From: Bacilli bacterium | GTDB taxonomy: Bacteria; Bacillota_I; Bacilli_A; RF39; UBA660 | NCBI GenBank assembly: GCA_016296185.1 | Contig: JAEDJT010000019.1 | Location: forward strand, 1-28,905 | Reading direction: 5' to 3' | Length of the DNA stretch: 28,905 nucleotides | In this document: in pieces, positions 1 through 6,973 of the stretch | How positions within the stretch are numbered: position 1 is the stretch's first letter | Layout of the letters: each line of letters begins with the position of its first letter | Made by a program: the position numbers and the translations under genes | Notes under the pieces: generated by a model | Told to the model about the DNA's origin: nothing | Databases searched by the model: none | The model's input: only the letters and a program-made list of their open reading frames with translations

Positions 1-4
1 CATA

Positions 5-41
5 ATAAAAAAGGATTATTGTGGTAATAATCCTTTTTTTA
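5..41 (-). terminator. Terminator of the 268-codon-scale gene at the window start
   Basis: A 10-bp perfect stem (11-20 with 26-35, loop GTGGT) is flanked by A-runs on one side and T-runs on the other. On the minus strand it ends in TTTTATTATG. The TAA stop of the minus-strand gene (16-18) lies inside the hairpin arm. The symmetry means it could also stop plus-strand transcription. Confidence 0.8.
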
Positions 42-816
42 GTGTTTCAACACTTGGTGTTCCTTGATAGAATGTTTGGAACATTATATATATATTTGTT
101 AATTCTTCTAAACTCATATTTCTTAATTGTTCTTCGTTATACTCTTCTCCTTTTGGAGTTCTATAATATCTAAATGAAATATAAATAATCATTCTATCTT
201 TTAATTCATTATGAATATAAATAGCTTCTTTGTTTTCTTCTTCAGATACTACTAATTTATATCCAGCTTTTTCTAATTCTTTAACTGACATTGTTGAATA
301 TCTTTCACCGAATAGTTTAAATCCTTGTTCAGTAGTTATATATGTAAAACTATCATCGCCAAATTTTCCAAATAATTCTTCAATTGAGAATTGATGGAAT
401 TCTTCAAGATTAGCTTGTTTAATAGTTTTAACAGTATTATCTTTATATAATTTGTATTGTTTAGTACGTTTATCTAAACCTAATGTTTTTCTCATATCAC
501 ATAAATCATTATATTTTAATTCTGCTATATGTAATAACATATTTTTAAGTTCTGGATGAGCACCAATTAATTCTGGATGGGCACATACTGCATCTTTAAT
601 TTCTATAATATATTTTTTCATATTTTTCTTAGTATTATAGTACATAGAGAATAATTGATCATCTGGTTTATACTTTAATGTATCAATTTCATAATATGTA
701 TTTTTAGACATAAATTCTAGGATTTTTGTTTTTCCACTAGAAGATAATCTATAATTACCATATGATCCTGATCCATATTGATTTCTTTCATAATAGAATT
801 CATTATCGTAAGCCAT
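16..816 (-). CDS. Unrecognised soluble protein, 266 aa
   Basis: I do not recognise a family. The product is a hydrophilic, probably cytoplasmic protein with no signal peptide or membrane segment. The N-terminus is rich in Tyr, Gly and Ser, followed by mostly helical, charged sequence. Around residues 80-92 a short tandem duplication (AHPELIG-AHPELK) repeats the same six residues. The start is placed at the second of two in-frame ATGs: an AAAGGAGG Shine-Dalgarno sits 8 nt before it, whereas the first ATG (822-820) would leave only 2 nt. It has its own candidate promoter (843-872) and its own terminator, so it is probably monocistronic. Function unknown. Confidence 0.75.
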   Translation of the reverse strand: MAYDNEFYYERNQYGSGSYGNYRLSSSGKTKILEFMSKNTYYEIDTLKYKPDDQLFSMYYNTKKNMKKYIIEIKDAVCAHPELIGAHPELKNMLLHIAELKYNDLCDMRKTLGLDKRTKQYKLYKDNTVKTIKQANLEEFHQFSIEELFGKFGDDSFTYITTEQGFKLFGERYSTMSVKELEKAGYKLVVSEEENKEAIYIHNELKDRMIIYISFRYYRTPKGEEYNEEQLRNMSLEELTNIYIMFQTFYQGTPSVETLKKGLLPQ

Positions 817-842
817 TGCCATAACCTCCTTTGATTGTCATA

Positions 843-872
843 ATTATATAATTAAAAAAAGATAGTAGTCAA
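843..872 (-). promoter_or_regulatory. Sigma-A-type promoter overlapping the upstream terminator
   Basis: On the minus strand, TTGACT (867-872) and TATAAT (843-848) are separated by 18 bp. The -35 lies in the loop of the terminator of the preceding gene (852-886), so one short stretch may both end one transcript and start the next. Confidence 0.5.
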
Positions 873-886
873 ATTTTACTATCTTT
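852..886 (-). terminator. Terminator of the 182-aa gene
   Basis: A 9-bp stem, AAAGATAGT (858-866) with ACTATCTTT (878-886), is followed on the minus strand by a T-run (854-860). The TAG stop of the upstream gene (879-881) is inside the stem. Confidence 0.75.
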
Positions 887-1427
887 CTATATATCGATTA
901 TTTAGTTGAATTGATAGAGATCTTCTCTCTTCATAAGGTAATTCTTTGAATTTATCTAATGCAACTTTAACTGCTTTTGGTCCTTTTTTTACGAAAATAT
1001 CGATGTTTTTTAAAATATATTTAAATTCTTCTGAATGTTGATCTTTTCCTTTAATAAGTGTTGTTACTGTATTAATAAATTCTTTATTATCAATATTTAC
1101 CGTAAGGAATGTAATAATATTATCTGGTATTAATACATCACTTAATCCAGCAAACACAACGCCTTCTTTAAGTTCTCTTGTTTTGCCTTTTTCATTAAAT
1201 ATAATGGCAAATGATCTATATTTTTCTGAATCTGATACTAATGATTTACTTATTACGTCATCTATAAGTTCATATGCACTTAAAGTAGATGTAAATTTAT
1301 CTATTCCCTCTAGTGTATTTAGATTTTCACCGTTATAATATTTTGTTTTATTCCATTCTAAAGGAAGATAATCTTTGTTATCTCTTTTAATTACTAACAT
1401 ATATTTTTTTTGGTCATATATATTCAT
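879..1427 (-). CDS. Unrecognised protein, 182 aa
   Basis: No family recognised. The protein is soluble, with no signal peptide or transmembrane segment. An alternating hydrophobic/polar N-terminal half looks like mixed alpha/beta, and the C-terminal third is Lys-rich and helical. The ATG at 1427 has AAGGAG about 7 nt upstream. A promoter with TTGACA (1474-1479) lies immediately behind the stop of the preceding gene, so it can be expressed apart from spoIIP, and it ends at its own terminator. Nothing in the sequence gives a function. Confidence 0.75.
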   Translation of the reverse strand: MNIYDQKKYMLVIKRDNKDYLPLEWNKTKYYNGENLNTLEGIDKFTSTLSAYELIDDVISKSLVSDSEKYRSFAIIFNEKGKTRELKEGVVFAGLSDVLIPDNIITFLTVNIDNKEFINTVTTLIKGKDQHSEEFKYILKNIDIFVKKGPKAVKVALDKFKELPYEERRSLSIQLNNRYIER

Positions 1428-1450
1428 AAAAAATCTCCTTAAGAGAAGAA

Positions 1451-1479
1451 TATTAACATAAATTATATATCAATGTCAA
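1451..1479 (-). promoter_or_regulatory. Sigma-A-type promoter for the 182-aa gene
   Basis: On the minus strand a consensus TTGACA (1474-1479) is followed after 17 bp by TTAATA (1451-1456). The -35 touches the TAG stop (1480-1482) of the upstream 110-aa gene. The -10 is imperfect. Confidence 0.5.
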
Positions 1480-1812
1480 CTACTTAAATAACTTACCAAC
1501 TACTTTAAATACTTTAAATAATTTTTGAGTTACTATATCATTTATAAATTCACTGGTATTGTATCCTAAATTAGAAATTATATTTGATGTATCTTCATTT
1601 TCTTCCTCTATATAGTCTTTTATATCTATATTTTTTCCTTCTTTAATATCATTTTCAAATTCTCTAGCTTTTTCTTCTGTTATTGTAGCTTTAGCACTAT
1701 TTCTTTTCTCATAGTAACTTGAATTTGCTATAAAGTAATTTATTAAGAACATTATAAATAGTATTATTAATATTTTTTTAAATATATCCCATGCTGTTTT
1801 TGAGTTTTTCAT
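1480..1812 (-). CDS. Small membrane-anchored protein coupled to spoIIP, 110 aa
   Basis: No family recognised. There is one strong hydrophobic segment at about residues 11-30 (FKKILIILFIMFLINYFIA), then an acidic linker of about 40 residues and an amphipathic, Lys-ending C-terminus. This fits a single-pass protein with an extracytoplasmic tail. The start overlaps the spoIIP stop by four bases (ATGA), which indicates translational coupling and possibly a shared sporulation role. That role is inferred from position only. It could also be a lineage-specific membrane protein unrelated to sporulation. Confidence 0.7.
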   Translation of the reverse strand: MKNSKTAWDIFKKILIILFIMFLINYFIANSSYYEKRNSAKATITEEKAREFENDIKEGKNIDIKDYIEEENEDTSNIISNLGYNTSEFINDIVTQKLFKVFKVVGKLFK

Positions 1813-2666
1813 TGTTCACCCTCTAAGTATTCTTTAATTGATATTGCTAATATATCCATTGTATTATTTATATCTTCAATATTATTATATGATCCACCTA
1901 CTTCTATTAGAATCATGTTAGGATTTATATCTTGATTATATATACCGTTTACTCCTTCTCCACCTTTAGTTATTATTCCTCTACTTATTTCTGGTATTTT
2001 ATTGTTTAATATATTAGATAGTTTATTTGCTACATTATAGTTATTATCATAATTATATTCGGTTCCTATTACGAATAAGACTTTAGCATAGTTTGTATTA
2101 TTATAAGTTATTTGTGTTTTATTTATACTACTTGAATCTCTATGTAGATCTATTATTAATCTATAGTTATTATTATGTATTTTATCTTCTATTACTTGTC
2201 TAGATGCTATATAGCTATATCCGTATGACCAGTTATTATTTTTTAAGATATCTGTAATACTTGTAGTTTCTAAATCAGCTATTATATTGTAGTCATTTAA
2301 TTTATCTTTTAATATTGAAGCAGCTAATTTTATATTAGGAGTTATATTATAAGCTTCTAATGAATTACTACTATAGTTTTCTGTTTCATGAGTTGTATAA
2401 ATATAAACAGATGGTTCTATATTATTTATTGTTGGTTCTGTTTCTTTATAATTAGTTGTATATTCTAATATATATATAGGATCTAAATATTTATTATAAT
2501 TTGTAGTTTCTAACATTTCTGTTATAAATTCTTGATTGATAATATTATCTAAATAGTATTTTTTTATTATATGGATTGTTATTTTTATTAATAATATTAT
2601 TACTATAATTGCTATAATTATATATTTGATATTGCTATGTTTTTTTGTTCTAAATCTTTTACTCAT
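1809..2666 (-). CDS. spoIIP: Stage II sporulation protein P (peptidoglycan amidase/endopeptidase)
   Basis: SpoIIP is a membrane-anchored cell-wall hydrolase that, with SpoIID and SpoIIM, thins septal peptidoglycan to drive forespore engulfment. The 285-aa product has a basic N-terminus, one membrane segment (about 14-35) and an extracytoplasmic amidase_3-like domain. Candidate zinc/catalytic residues are His93 in THETE, His175 in DLHRD and Glu255 in LIEVGG. It is shorter than the B. subtilis protein, mostly in the linker after the anchor. The start has AGGTGA 6 nt upstream. The stop is TGA, overlapping the next ATG. Its position beside rpsT matches Bacillota gene order (rpsT-gpr-spoIIP), but gpr is absent here. 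Confidence 0.92.
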   Translation of the reverse strand: MSKRFRTKKHSNIKYIIIAIIVIILLIKITIHIIKKYYLDNIINQEFITEMLETTNYNKYLDPIYILEYTTNYKETEPTINNIEPSVYIYTTHETENYSSNSLEAYNITPNIKLAASILKDKLNDYNIIADLETTSITDILKNNNWSYGYSYIASRQVIEDKIHNNNYRLIIDLHRDSSSINKTQITYNNTNYAKVLFVIGTEYNYDNNYNVANKLSNILNNKIPEISRGIITKGGEGVNGIYNQDINPNMILIEVGGSYNNIEDINNTMDILAISIKEYLEGEQ

Positions 2667-2730
2667 ATTATCACCTGAATAGAATATACTATTTATTATT
2701 AAATATATTTGTCGTTTTTTATACTTTTAC

Positions 2731-2759
2731 TTGCATTTTAATTAGATTTTTAGTATAAT
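2731..2759 (+). promoter_or_regulatory. Promoter of rpsT
   Basis: TTGCAT (2731-2736) and TATAAT (2754-2759) with a 17-bp spacer. The predicted start near 2766 gives a leader of about 25 nt carrying AAGGAAGGAG. Confidence 0.8.
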
Positions 2760-2790
2760 TCTAGTTGTATTTAAGGAAGGAGCGACGAAT

Positions 2791-3054
2791 ATGGCTAATA
2801 TTAAAAGTTCTAAGAAAGCAATCAAAGTTATAGCTAAGAAAACTGAAGCTAATCATGAATATAAAGCAAGAGTTAAAAATTCTATTAAAGAATGTGAAAA
2901 AGCTATCATTGCTAAAGATACAGCCGCTGCTACTGAAGCTGTTAAAAAAGTACAAAAGAACATTGATAAAGCTGTAGCTAAAGGTATTGTTAAAAAGAAT
3001 ACAGCTGACAGAGAAAAATCAAGATTAAATAAAAAAGTTAAAGATATGAAGTAA
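2791..3054 (+). CDS. rpsT: 30S ribosomal protein S20
   Basis: S20 binds 16S rRNA early in assembly of the small subunit. The 87-aa product has the family's length and composition: Lys/Ala-rich helices beginning MANIKSSKKAIK, a central AAATEAVKKVQKNIDKA-type segment and a KNTADREKSRLNKK C-terminal part. Shine-Dalgarno GGAG is 8 nt before the ATG. It is monocistronic, between a strong promoter and an immediate terminator whose stem includes its TAA stop. Confidence 0.96.
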   Translation: MANIKSSKKAIKVIAKKTEANHEYKARVKNSIKECEKAIIAKDTAAATEAVKKVQKNIDKAVAKGIVKKNTADREKSRLNKKVKDMK

Positions 3055-3072
3055 TTTTACTTCATTTTTTTA
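3046..3072 (+). terminator. Terminator of rpsT
   Basis: Stem ATGAAGTA (3046-3053) with TACTTCAT (3058-3065), then a T-run. The rpsT stop (3052-3054) lies in the 5' arm and loop. Confidence 0.85.
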
Positions 3073-3078
3073 TTGATA

Positions 3079-3087
3079 TGATATAAT
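3079..3087 (+). promoter_or_regulatory. Extended -10 promoter (TGATATAAT)
   Basis: TGATATAAT ends 15 nt before the start codon at 3103, so the transcript leader is very short and consists mostly of the GGTGATG ribosome-binding site. No convincing -35 is visible. Confidence 0.55.
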
Positions 3088-3102
3088 TATTATGGTGATG
3101 AT

Positions 3103-4047
3103 ATGACAAAGATTAAAAACTTTATCATGTTTTCATTTACTATAATTGTTATTGGATTAATTTATATTAATTTTGATGATATAAAGAATAGTTTTGTAGA
3201 ATATTTTGATGAATATTTTAAAGCTACTCCTACTTTAATTATTAAAGATGGTAATAAGTATACTAAATCATATGATTTTAATTATGTTAGTAATAGTAAA
3301 GATTATATTCCACATAATTATGATGATTTGGTTAATATTTACTATAGTGTATTTAATCAAGGCTGGGATGAATTTACTTTTTATTGTCCTGAAGATTATA
3401 GTGAATGTATTGATGATGTTAAATTAATAAGTAATGACAAGTTATTATTATCTAATATTAATAATTTTGTTAGTCCTTTTAATAGTTATTCTGAAATTAA
3501 AACTTTATATGATAGTACTGGTGAAATAACTATTGAAACATCTCATTTATATAACGAATATGAAAGACAAAAATTATCTAATGATATTAAAGATATAATA
3601 GATAATAATACAAATGATTATATGAGTGATAAAGAAAAAATTAAAACTGTACATGATTATATTATTAATAATACTAAATACGATAAAATAAAAGCTGATA
3701 GTAAAGATAATACTAGTCCTTATGATTCATCGAGAATTAATGGTGTATTATATGATCATTATGCCATATGTAGTGGTTATTCTGATACAATGGCTGCTGC
3801 TTTAGATATTATGGGATTTAAAAATTTTAAAATATCTAGTGATACTCATGTATGGAATGCTGTATATATAGATAATAATTGGTATCATTTAGATTTAACT
3901 TGGGATGACCCTATTACTGTTGGTGATGAAAATAAGAATACTTTATCTCATGAATATTTTTTAGTAGATAATGCAAGATTATTTGCTGATACTGAAAATG
4001 TTAGTGATCATTTCTTTGATGAAAAAATATATACTGAAATGAATTAA
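3103..4047 (+). CDS. Secreted/anchored transglutaminase-like protein
   Basis: The product is 314 aa with an uncleaved signal-anchor at about 6-24 and an extracytoplasmic transglutaminase-like (papain-fold) domain at about 175-290. The catalytic triad is visible: Cys223 in AICSGYSDT, His249 in DTHVWNAV and Asp264 in WYHLDLTWDDP. The preceding KTVHDYIINNTKYD segment is also typical of bacterial members. The domain may act as a peptidase, a cross-linker or a peptidoglycan-associated amidase, and the substrate is unknown. It is monocistronic, between an extended -10 promoter and a bidirectional terminator. Confidence 0.85.
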   Translation: MTKIKNFIMFSFTIIVIGLIYINFDDIKNSFVEYFDEYFKATPTLIIKDGNKYTKSYDFNYVSNSKDYIPHNYDDLVNIYYSVFNQGWDEFTFYCPEDYSECIDDVKLISNDKLLLSNINNFVSPFNSYSEIKTLYDSTGEITIETSHLYNEYERQKLSNDIKDIIDNNTNDYMSDKEKIKTVHDYIINNTKYDKIKADSKDNTSPYDSSRINGVLYDHYAICSGYSDTMAAALDIMGFKNFKISSDTHVWNAVYIDNNWYHLDLTWDDPITVGDENKNTLSHEYFLVDNARLFADTENVSDHFFDEKIYTEMN

Positions 4048-4076
4048 AAAAGAACACTTAATGTGTTCTTTTTTTT
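4046..4076. terminator. Bidirectional terminator between convergent genes
   Basis: Stem AAAAAAGAACAC (4046-4057) with GTGTTCTTTTTT (4063-4074) and a TTAAT loop, with A- and T-runs on both sides. It serves the transglutaminase-like gene (plus) and the ABC permease (minus). Confidence 0.88.
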
Positions 4077-5217
4077 AGTCTGTAAATAATATTTTTTCTG
4101 AGTTATAAGATTTAATTACATATATTATTACAAATACTGTATAAATAATTGATGATGCTGACGCTATTAATACATTGATTAAATCTATATTATTAGTAAA
4201 TATATCAGTTAATATTTGTTCATAGTTACATACAGGAATTAAATAATAATATCTAGTTATTTCTACTCCCATTAAACTTACAAACATTGGTACTGTACCA
4301 ACTAATGTAATTAAACTTGTTTTTCCTTGTGCTTCTTTATATGTTTTAGCATTTGCAGTCAATAAGTAAGATACACCTGCTATAAATATTGAAGCCATTA
4401 ATATTACTAATACAGCAATAGTAATTGTTTTAACTGTAAATACTAAATTTAAGTCTTTATATATTTCATAATTTTTAGTACCAATGTACATACTTACAAT
4501 CATCAATACTAATGATGCTATAGCTGCAATAAATCCAACTACTACAGAAGATAAGTATTTACCAGTTATTAATTCTGTTTTCTTTATAGGGAATGTTAAA
4601 ATTGTTTCTAATGTTCCGTTTTCTTTTTCTGTTGCTGTTGCACTTGTAGCCATATTAGCTGTAGCTATGCAGATTGATAATACTATATAAGTTAATGAAA
4701 TTGCTAATAATAATGTTACAACATAGTTATTATTATTTAATTCATTATATTCAATATTAAAATGTGTATATGCTTCTTCTAAATCTATACCATGTTCAAC
4801 TAAATATGTATTAGTTAAATATTGATCATATGTTTCAAAATATGCTTCTATAAATGATCCTACTGACATACCAGTTGTATCACTTGTATTAACATTAATT
4901 GTATATACATCATTTTCTTTTGTTATATATGCAATAATATTCTTTTTATCATATTCTTCTTTTAATTTTTCTTTTGAATCATATTTTTTAAATTCTAAGT
5001 TTGTATCTTTTAATAATGATTCTTCTGCTTCAGATAGTTCGTAATTATAACCTATTGTATAAGTATTTTCTTCGTTTTCTATATTGTCATATAATACACC
5101 ATATAAGATTACCATCATTGGTATCATTAATGGATATATAAATAATGTTGCTAATGTTTTTTTATCTCTAAAAATACTTCTTAATTCTTTTTTTAATGTT
5201 ATTAATATATTATTCAT
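4075..5217 (-). CDS. ABC-2 type exporter permease (NatB-like)
   Basis: Membrane subunit of a two-gene exporter, 380 aa. One transmembrane segment lies at about 22-41. An extracytoplasmic domain of about 120 residues follows, then five further segments (about 165-187, 216-242, 260-285, 300-320 and 345-367). The segment SATATEKENGTLETILTFPI is the conserved ABC-2 coupling region, and this architecture matches NatB/YhaP-type permeases. The start overlaps the ATPase stop (5210-5217), showing coupled translation. The substrate cannot be deduced from sequence. NatAB exports Na+, but many homologues handle drugs or peptides. Confidence 0.85.
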   Translation of the reverse strand: MNNILITLKKELRSIFRDKKTLATLFIYPLMIPMMVILYGVLYDNIENEENTYTIGYNYELSEAEESLLKDTNLEFKKYDSKEKLKEEYDKKNIIAYITKENDVYTINVNTSDTTGMSVGSFIEAYFETYDQYLTNTYLVEHGIDLEEAYTHFNIEYNELNNNNYVVTLLLAISLTYIVLSICIATANMATSATATEKENGTLETILTFPIKKTELITGKYLSSVVVGFIAAIASLVLMIVSMYIGTKNYEIYKDLNLVFTVKTITIAVLVILMASIFIAGVSYLLTANAKTYKEAQGKTSLITLVGTVPMFVSLMGVEITRYYYLIPVCNYEQILTDIFTNNIDLINVLIASASSIIYTVFVIIYVIKSYNSEKILFTD

Positions 5218-5962
5218 TTTGTCCTCCTATTACTTCAAAGAATGCATCTCTTAAATTTGTTGTCTTTGTTTTCTTTATGATTTCTTCAGGAGTACCTGTT
5301 TCTACTATTTTTCCTTTGTGAACTAAAACTACTCTATCACAGATGTTTTCTGCTTCTTCCATATAATGTGTTGAATAAATAATTGTTTTATTTTTTTTCT
5401 TTTCTTCTTTTATAAAATCTAAGATTACTTTACTAGATATGATATCTAATCCACTAGTAGCTTCATCGAATATATAAATATCAGGATTATGAACTGCACA
5501 TCTAGCAATATTTACTCTTTGTAATTGTCCAGTTGATAAATTAGCTAATTTTTGATTTAAGAATTCTTTAATATTAAATTCTGTTGCTACTTTATTAATA
5601 ATATCTTCTATTTCTTGTTTTGGTACTTGATAATATTCACAGCACATTTTTAATAATTCATATGCTGATATGTCTTTATATAGTTTTGTGTTACCTGATA
5701 AGAATGCTATTTGTTTTTTTATTTTTTCTGCATTATTATCATAATTTAATTTATTTATTTTTACACTACCTTTTGTTGGTTTCATAATACCAGCAATAAT
5801 ACGAAGTAATGTTGTTTTACCTGCACCATTAGGTCCTAATAAACCAACTACTTCTCCACTTTTAACTTCAAATGATATATTATCATCTGCTAAAAATTCT
5901 TTCTTTTCTTTTTTTGATATTTCTTTTATAAATGTTTTTGATACTTTATTAACTTCTATCAT
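5210..5962 (-). CDS. ABC transporter ATP-binding protein (NatA-like)
   Basis: Cytoplasmic ATPase partner of the downstream permease, 250 aa. Visible motifs are Walker A GPNGAGKTT (43-51), signature LSTGQLQR (142-149), Walker B IYIFDE (162-167) and H-loop His199. The LSTGxxQR signature is typical of the NatA/CcmA branch. The start is set at the ATG at 5962, with GGAGG 6-7 nt upstream. An upstream in-frame ATG at 5980 has no ribosome-binding site. Even so it overlaps the 3' end of miaA by 14 bases, so miaA, the ATPase and the permease form one operon. Confidence 0.9.
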   Translation of the reverse strand: MIEVNKVSKTFIKEISKKEKKEFLADDNISFEVKSGEVVGLLGPNGAGKTTLLRIIAGIMKPTKGSVKINKLNYDNNAEKIKKQIAFLSGNTKLYKDISAYELLKMCCEYYQVPKQEIEDIINKVATEFNIKEFLNQKLANLSTGQLQRVNIARCAVHNPDIYIFDEATSGLDIISSKVILDFIKEEKKKNKTIIYSTHYMEEAENICDRVVLVHKGKIVETGTPEEIIKKTKTTNLRDAFFEVIGGQNE

Positions 5963-6818
5963 ATTCTTCCTCCAAATCAATGTAGTTTTCTACATCTTTT
6001 ATAGTATTATTAAAATCATTAAAATCAACATTAAACCATTTAACATCTAATTGATTATTAAAGAATGTATATTGTCTTTTTGCATAATGTCTTGAATTCT
6101 TCTTAATATTGTCTAGTGCTACTTCTAATGAAACTTTACCATCAAAATATTCATATAATTCTTTATATCCTATACCACCCATTAATGGTTTTGTTCTTAT
6201 ATCTTTATCATAAAATGATTTTACTTCTTCTATTAGACCATTTTCAACCATTACATCTACTCTTTTATTTATTCTATTGTATAAATTTTCTCTATCTGTA
6301 GTTAAACCAATAATTATATGATTATATAGTTTTATTGGTTCTGGTATATCTGTATTAGTTTTATTTAGGAATCTTTCTAATCTTACTCTATTATTTGGGT
6401 GAATTTTAGTATTAGGATCTTTTTCTAATACTTTTTGATATAATTCTTCATCTGATAAATTACTATAATCATTATTTGATGATTCGTAATCTAATTTATA
6501 ATTATATAATGCTGCTTTTAAATATAATCCTGTTCCACCAACTAATATAATATTTTGATCTTTATGTTCTTCTAATAATTTTCTAACGTCTTGTTGATAG
6601 TTATATATTGAATATTCTTCATCTACTTCTTTTATATCAAATAGATAATGAGGTATTCCTTCTTTTTCTTCTTCTGTAACTTTAGCTGAACCAATATCTA
6701 ATCCTTTATATATTTGTACTGCATCACAGTTAATAATAATGGCATTATATTTCTTAGCTAGTTCTACTGACATTTTAGTTTTTCCTACACCTGTAGGTCC
6801 TACTATAGCTACTATCAT
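5949..6818 (-). CDS. miaA: tRNA dimethylallyltransferase
   Basis: MiaA transfers the dimethylallyl group to A37 of tRNAs reading UNN codons. The 289-aa product is near the family size. It has the P-loop GPTGVGKT (7-14), the substrate segment DAVQIYKGLDIGSAK (32-46; usually DSMQVYRG, so Ser is replaced by Ala), LVGGTGLYLKA near 97 and the C-terminal region with GIGYKEL and HYAKRQYTFFNNQ. The start is the ATG at 6818 behind GAGGTG (spacing 6), not the in-frame GTG at 6827 inside that Shine-Dalgarno. In many Bacillota miaA follows mutSL. Here it leads an ABC exporter operon and mutL lies 5 kb away. Confidence 0.95.
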   Translation of the reverse strand: MIVAIVGPTGVGKTKMSVELAKKYNAIIINCDAVQIYKGLDIGSAKVTEEEKEGIPHYLFDIKEVDEEYSIYNYQQDVRKLLEEHKDQNIILVGGTGLYLKAALYNYKLDYESSNNDYSNLSDEELYQKVLEKDPNTKIHPNNRVRLERFLNKTNTDIPEPIKLYNHIIIGLTTDRENLYNRINKRVDVMVENGLIEEVKSFYDKDIRTKPLMGGIGYKELYEYFDGKVSLEVALDNIKKNSRHYAKRQYTFFNNQLDVKWFNVDFNDFNNTIKDVENYIDLEEEYDRS

Positions 6819-6840
6819 ATTATTCACCTCAATAATTATA

Positions 6841-6849
6841 ATTATATCA
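6841..6849 (-). promoter_or_regulatory. Extended -10 promoter of miaA (TGATATAAT)
   Basis: Minus-strand TGATATAAT, with the expected transcript start about 16 nt before the miaA ATG. No -35 match stands out. Confidence 0.5.
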
Positions 6850-6881
6850 TACCTTAATCTCGTGTTATATAACTAATTGTA

Positions 6882-6890
6882 TGTTATAAT
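6882..6890 (+). promoter_or_regulatory. Extended -10 promoter (TGTTATAAT) for the ABC exporter
   Basis: TGTTATAAT with no clear -35. It would give an untranslated leader of about 77 nt before the GTG start at 6974. A second candidate, TTGTTT with TAATGA 17 bp downstream, lies in that leader. Confidence 0.4.
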
Positions 6891-6973
6891 TATTTATGTA
6901 TAATAAACCATTATTGTTTAAATTAGTAGTTTGTTTTAATGATATATTTATGTCATGAAGGGAGTTGGTTTAA

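Noticed and set aside
2761..2955. Minus-strand reading frame of about 64 codons across rpsT
   Set aside because: It is a Phe/Ser-rich mirror of the Lys/Ala-rich S20 gene with no ribosome-binding site, and it crosses the rpsT promoter leader.
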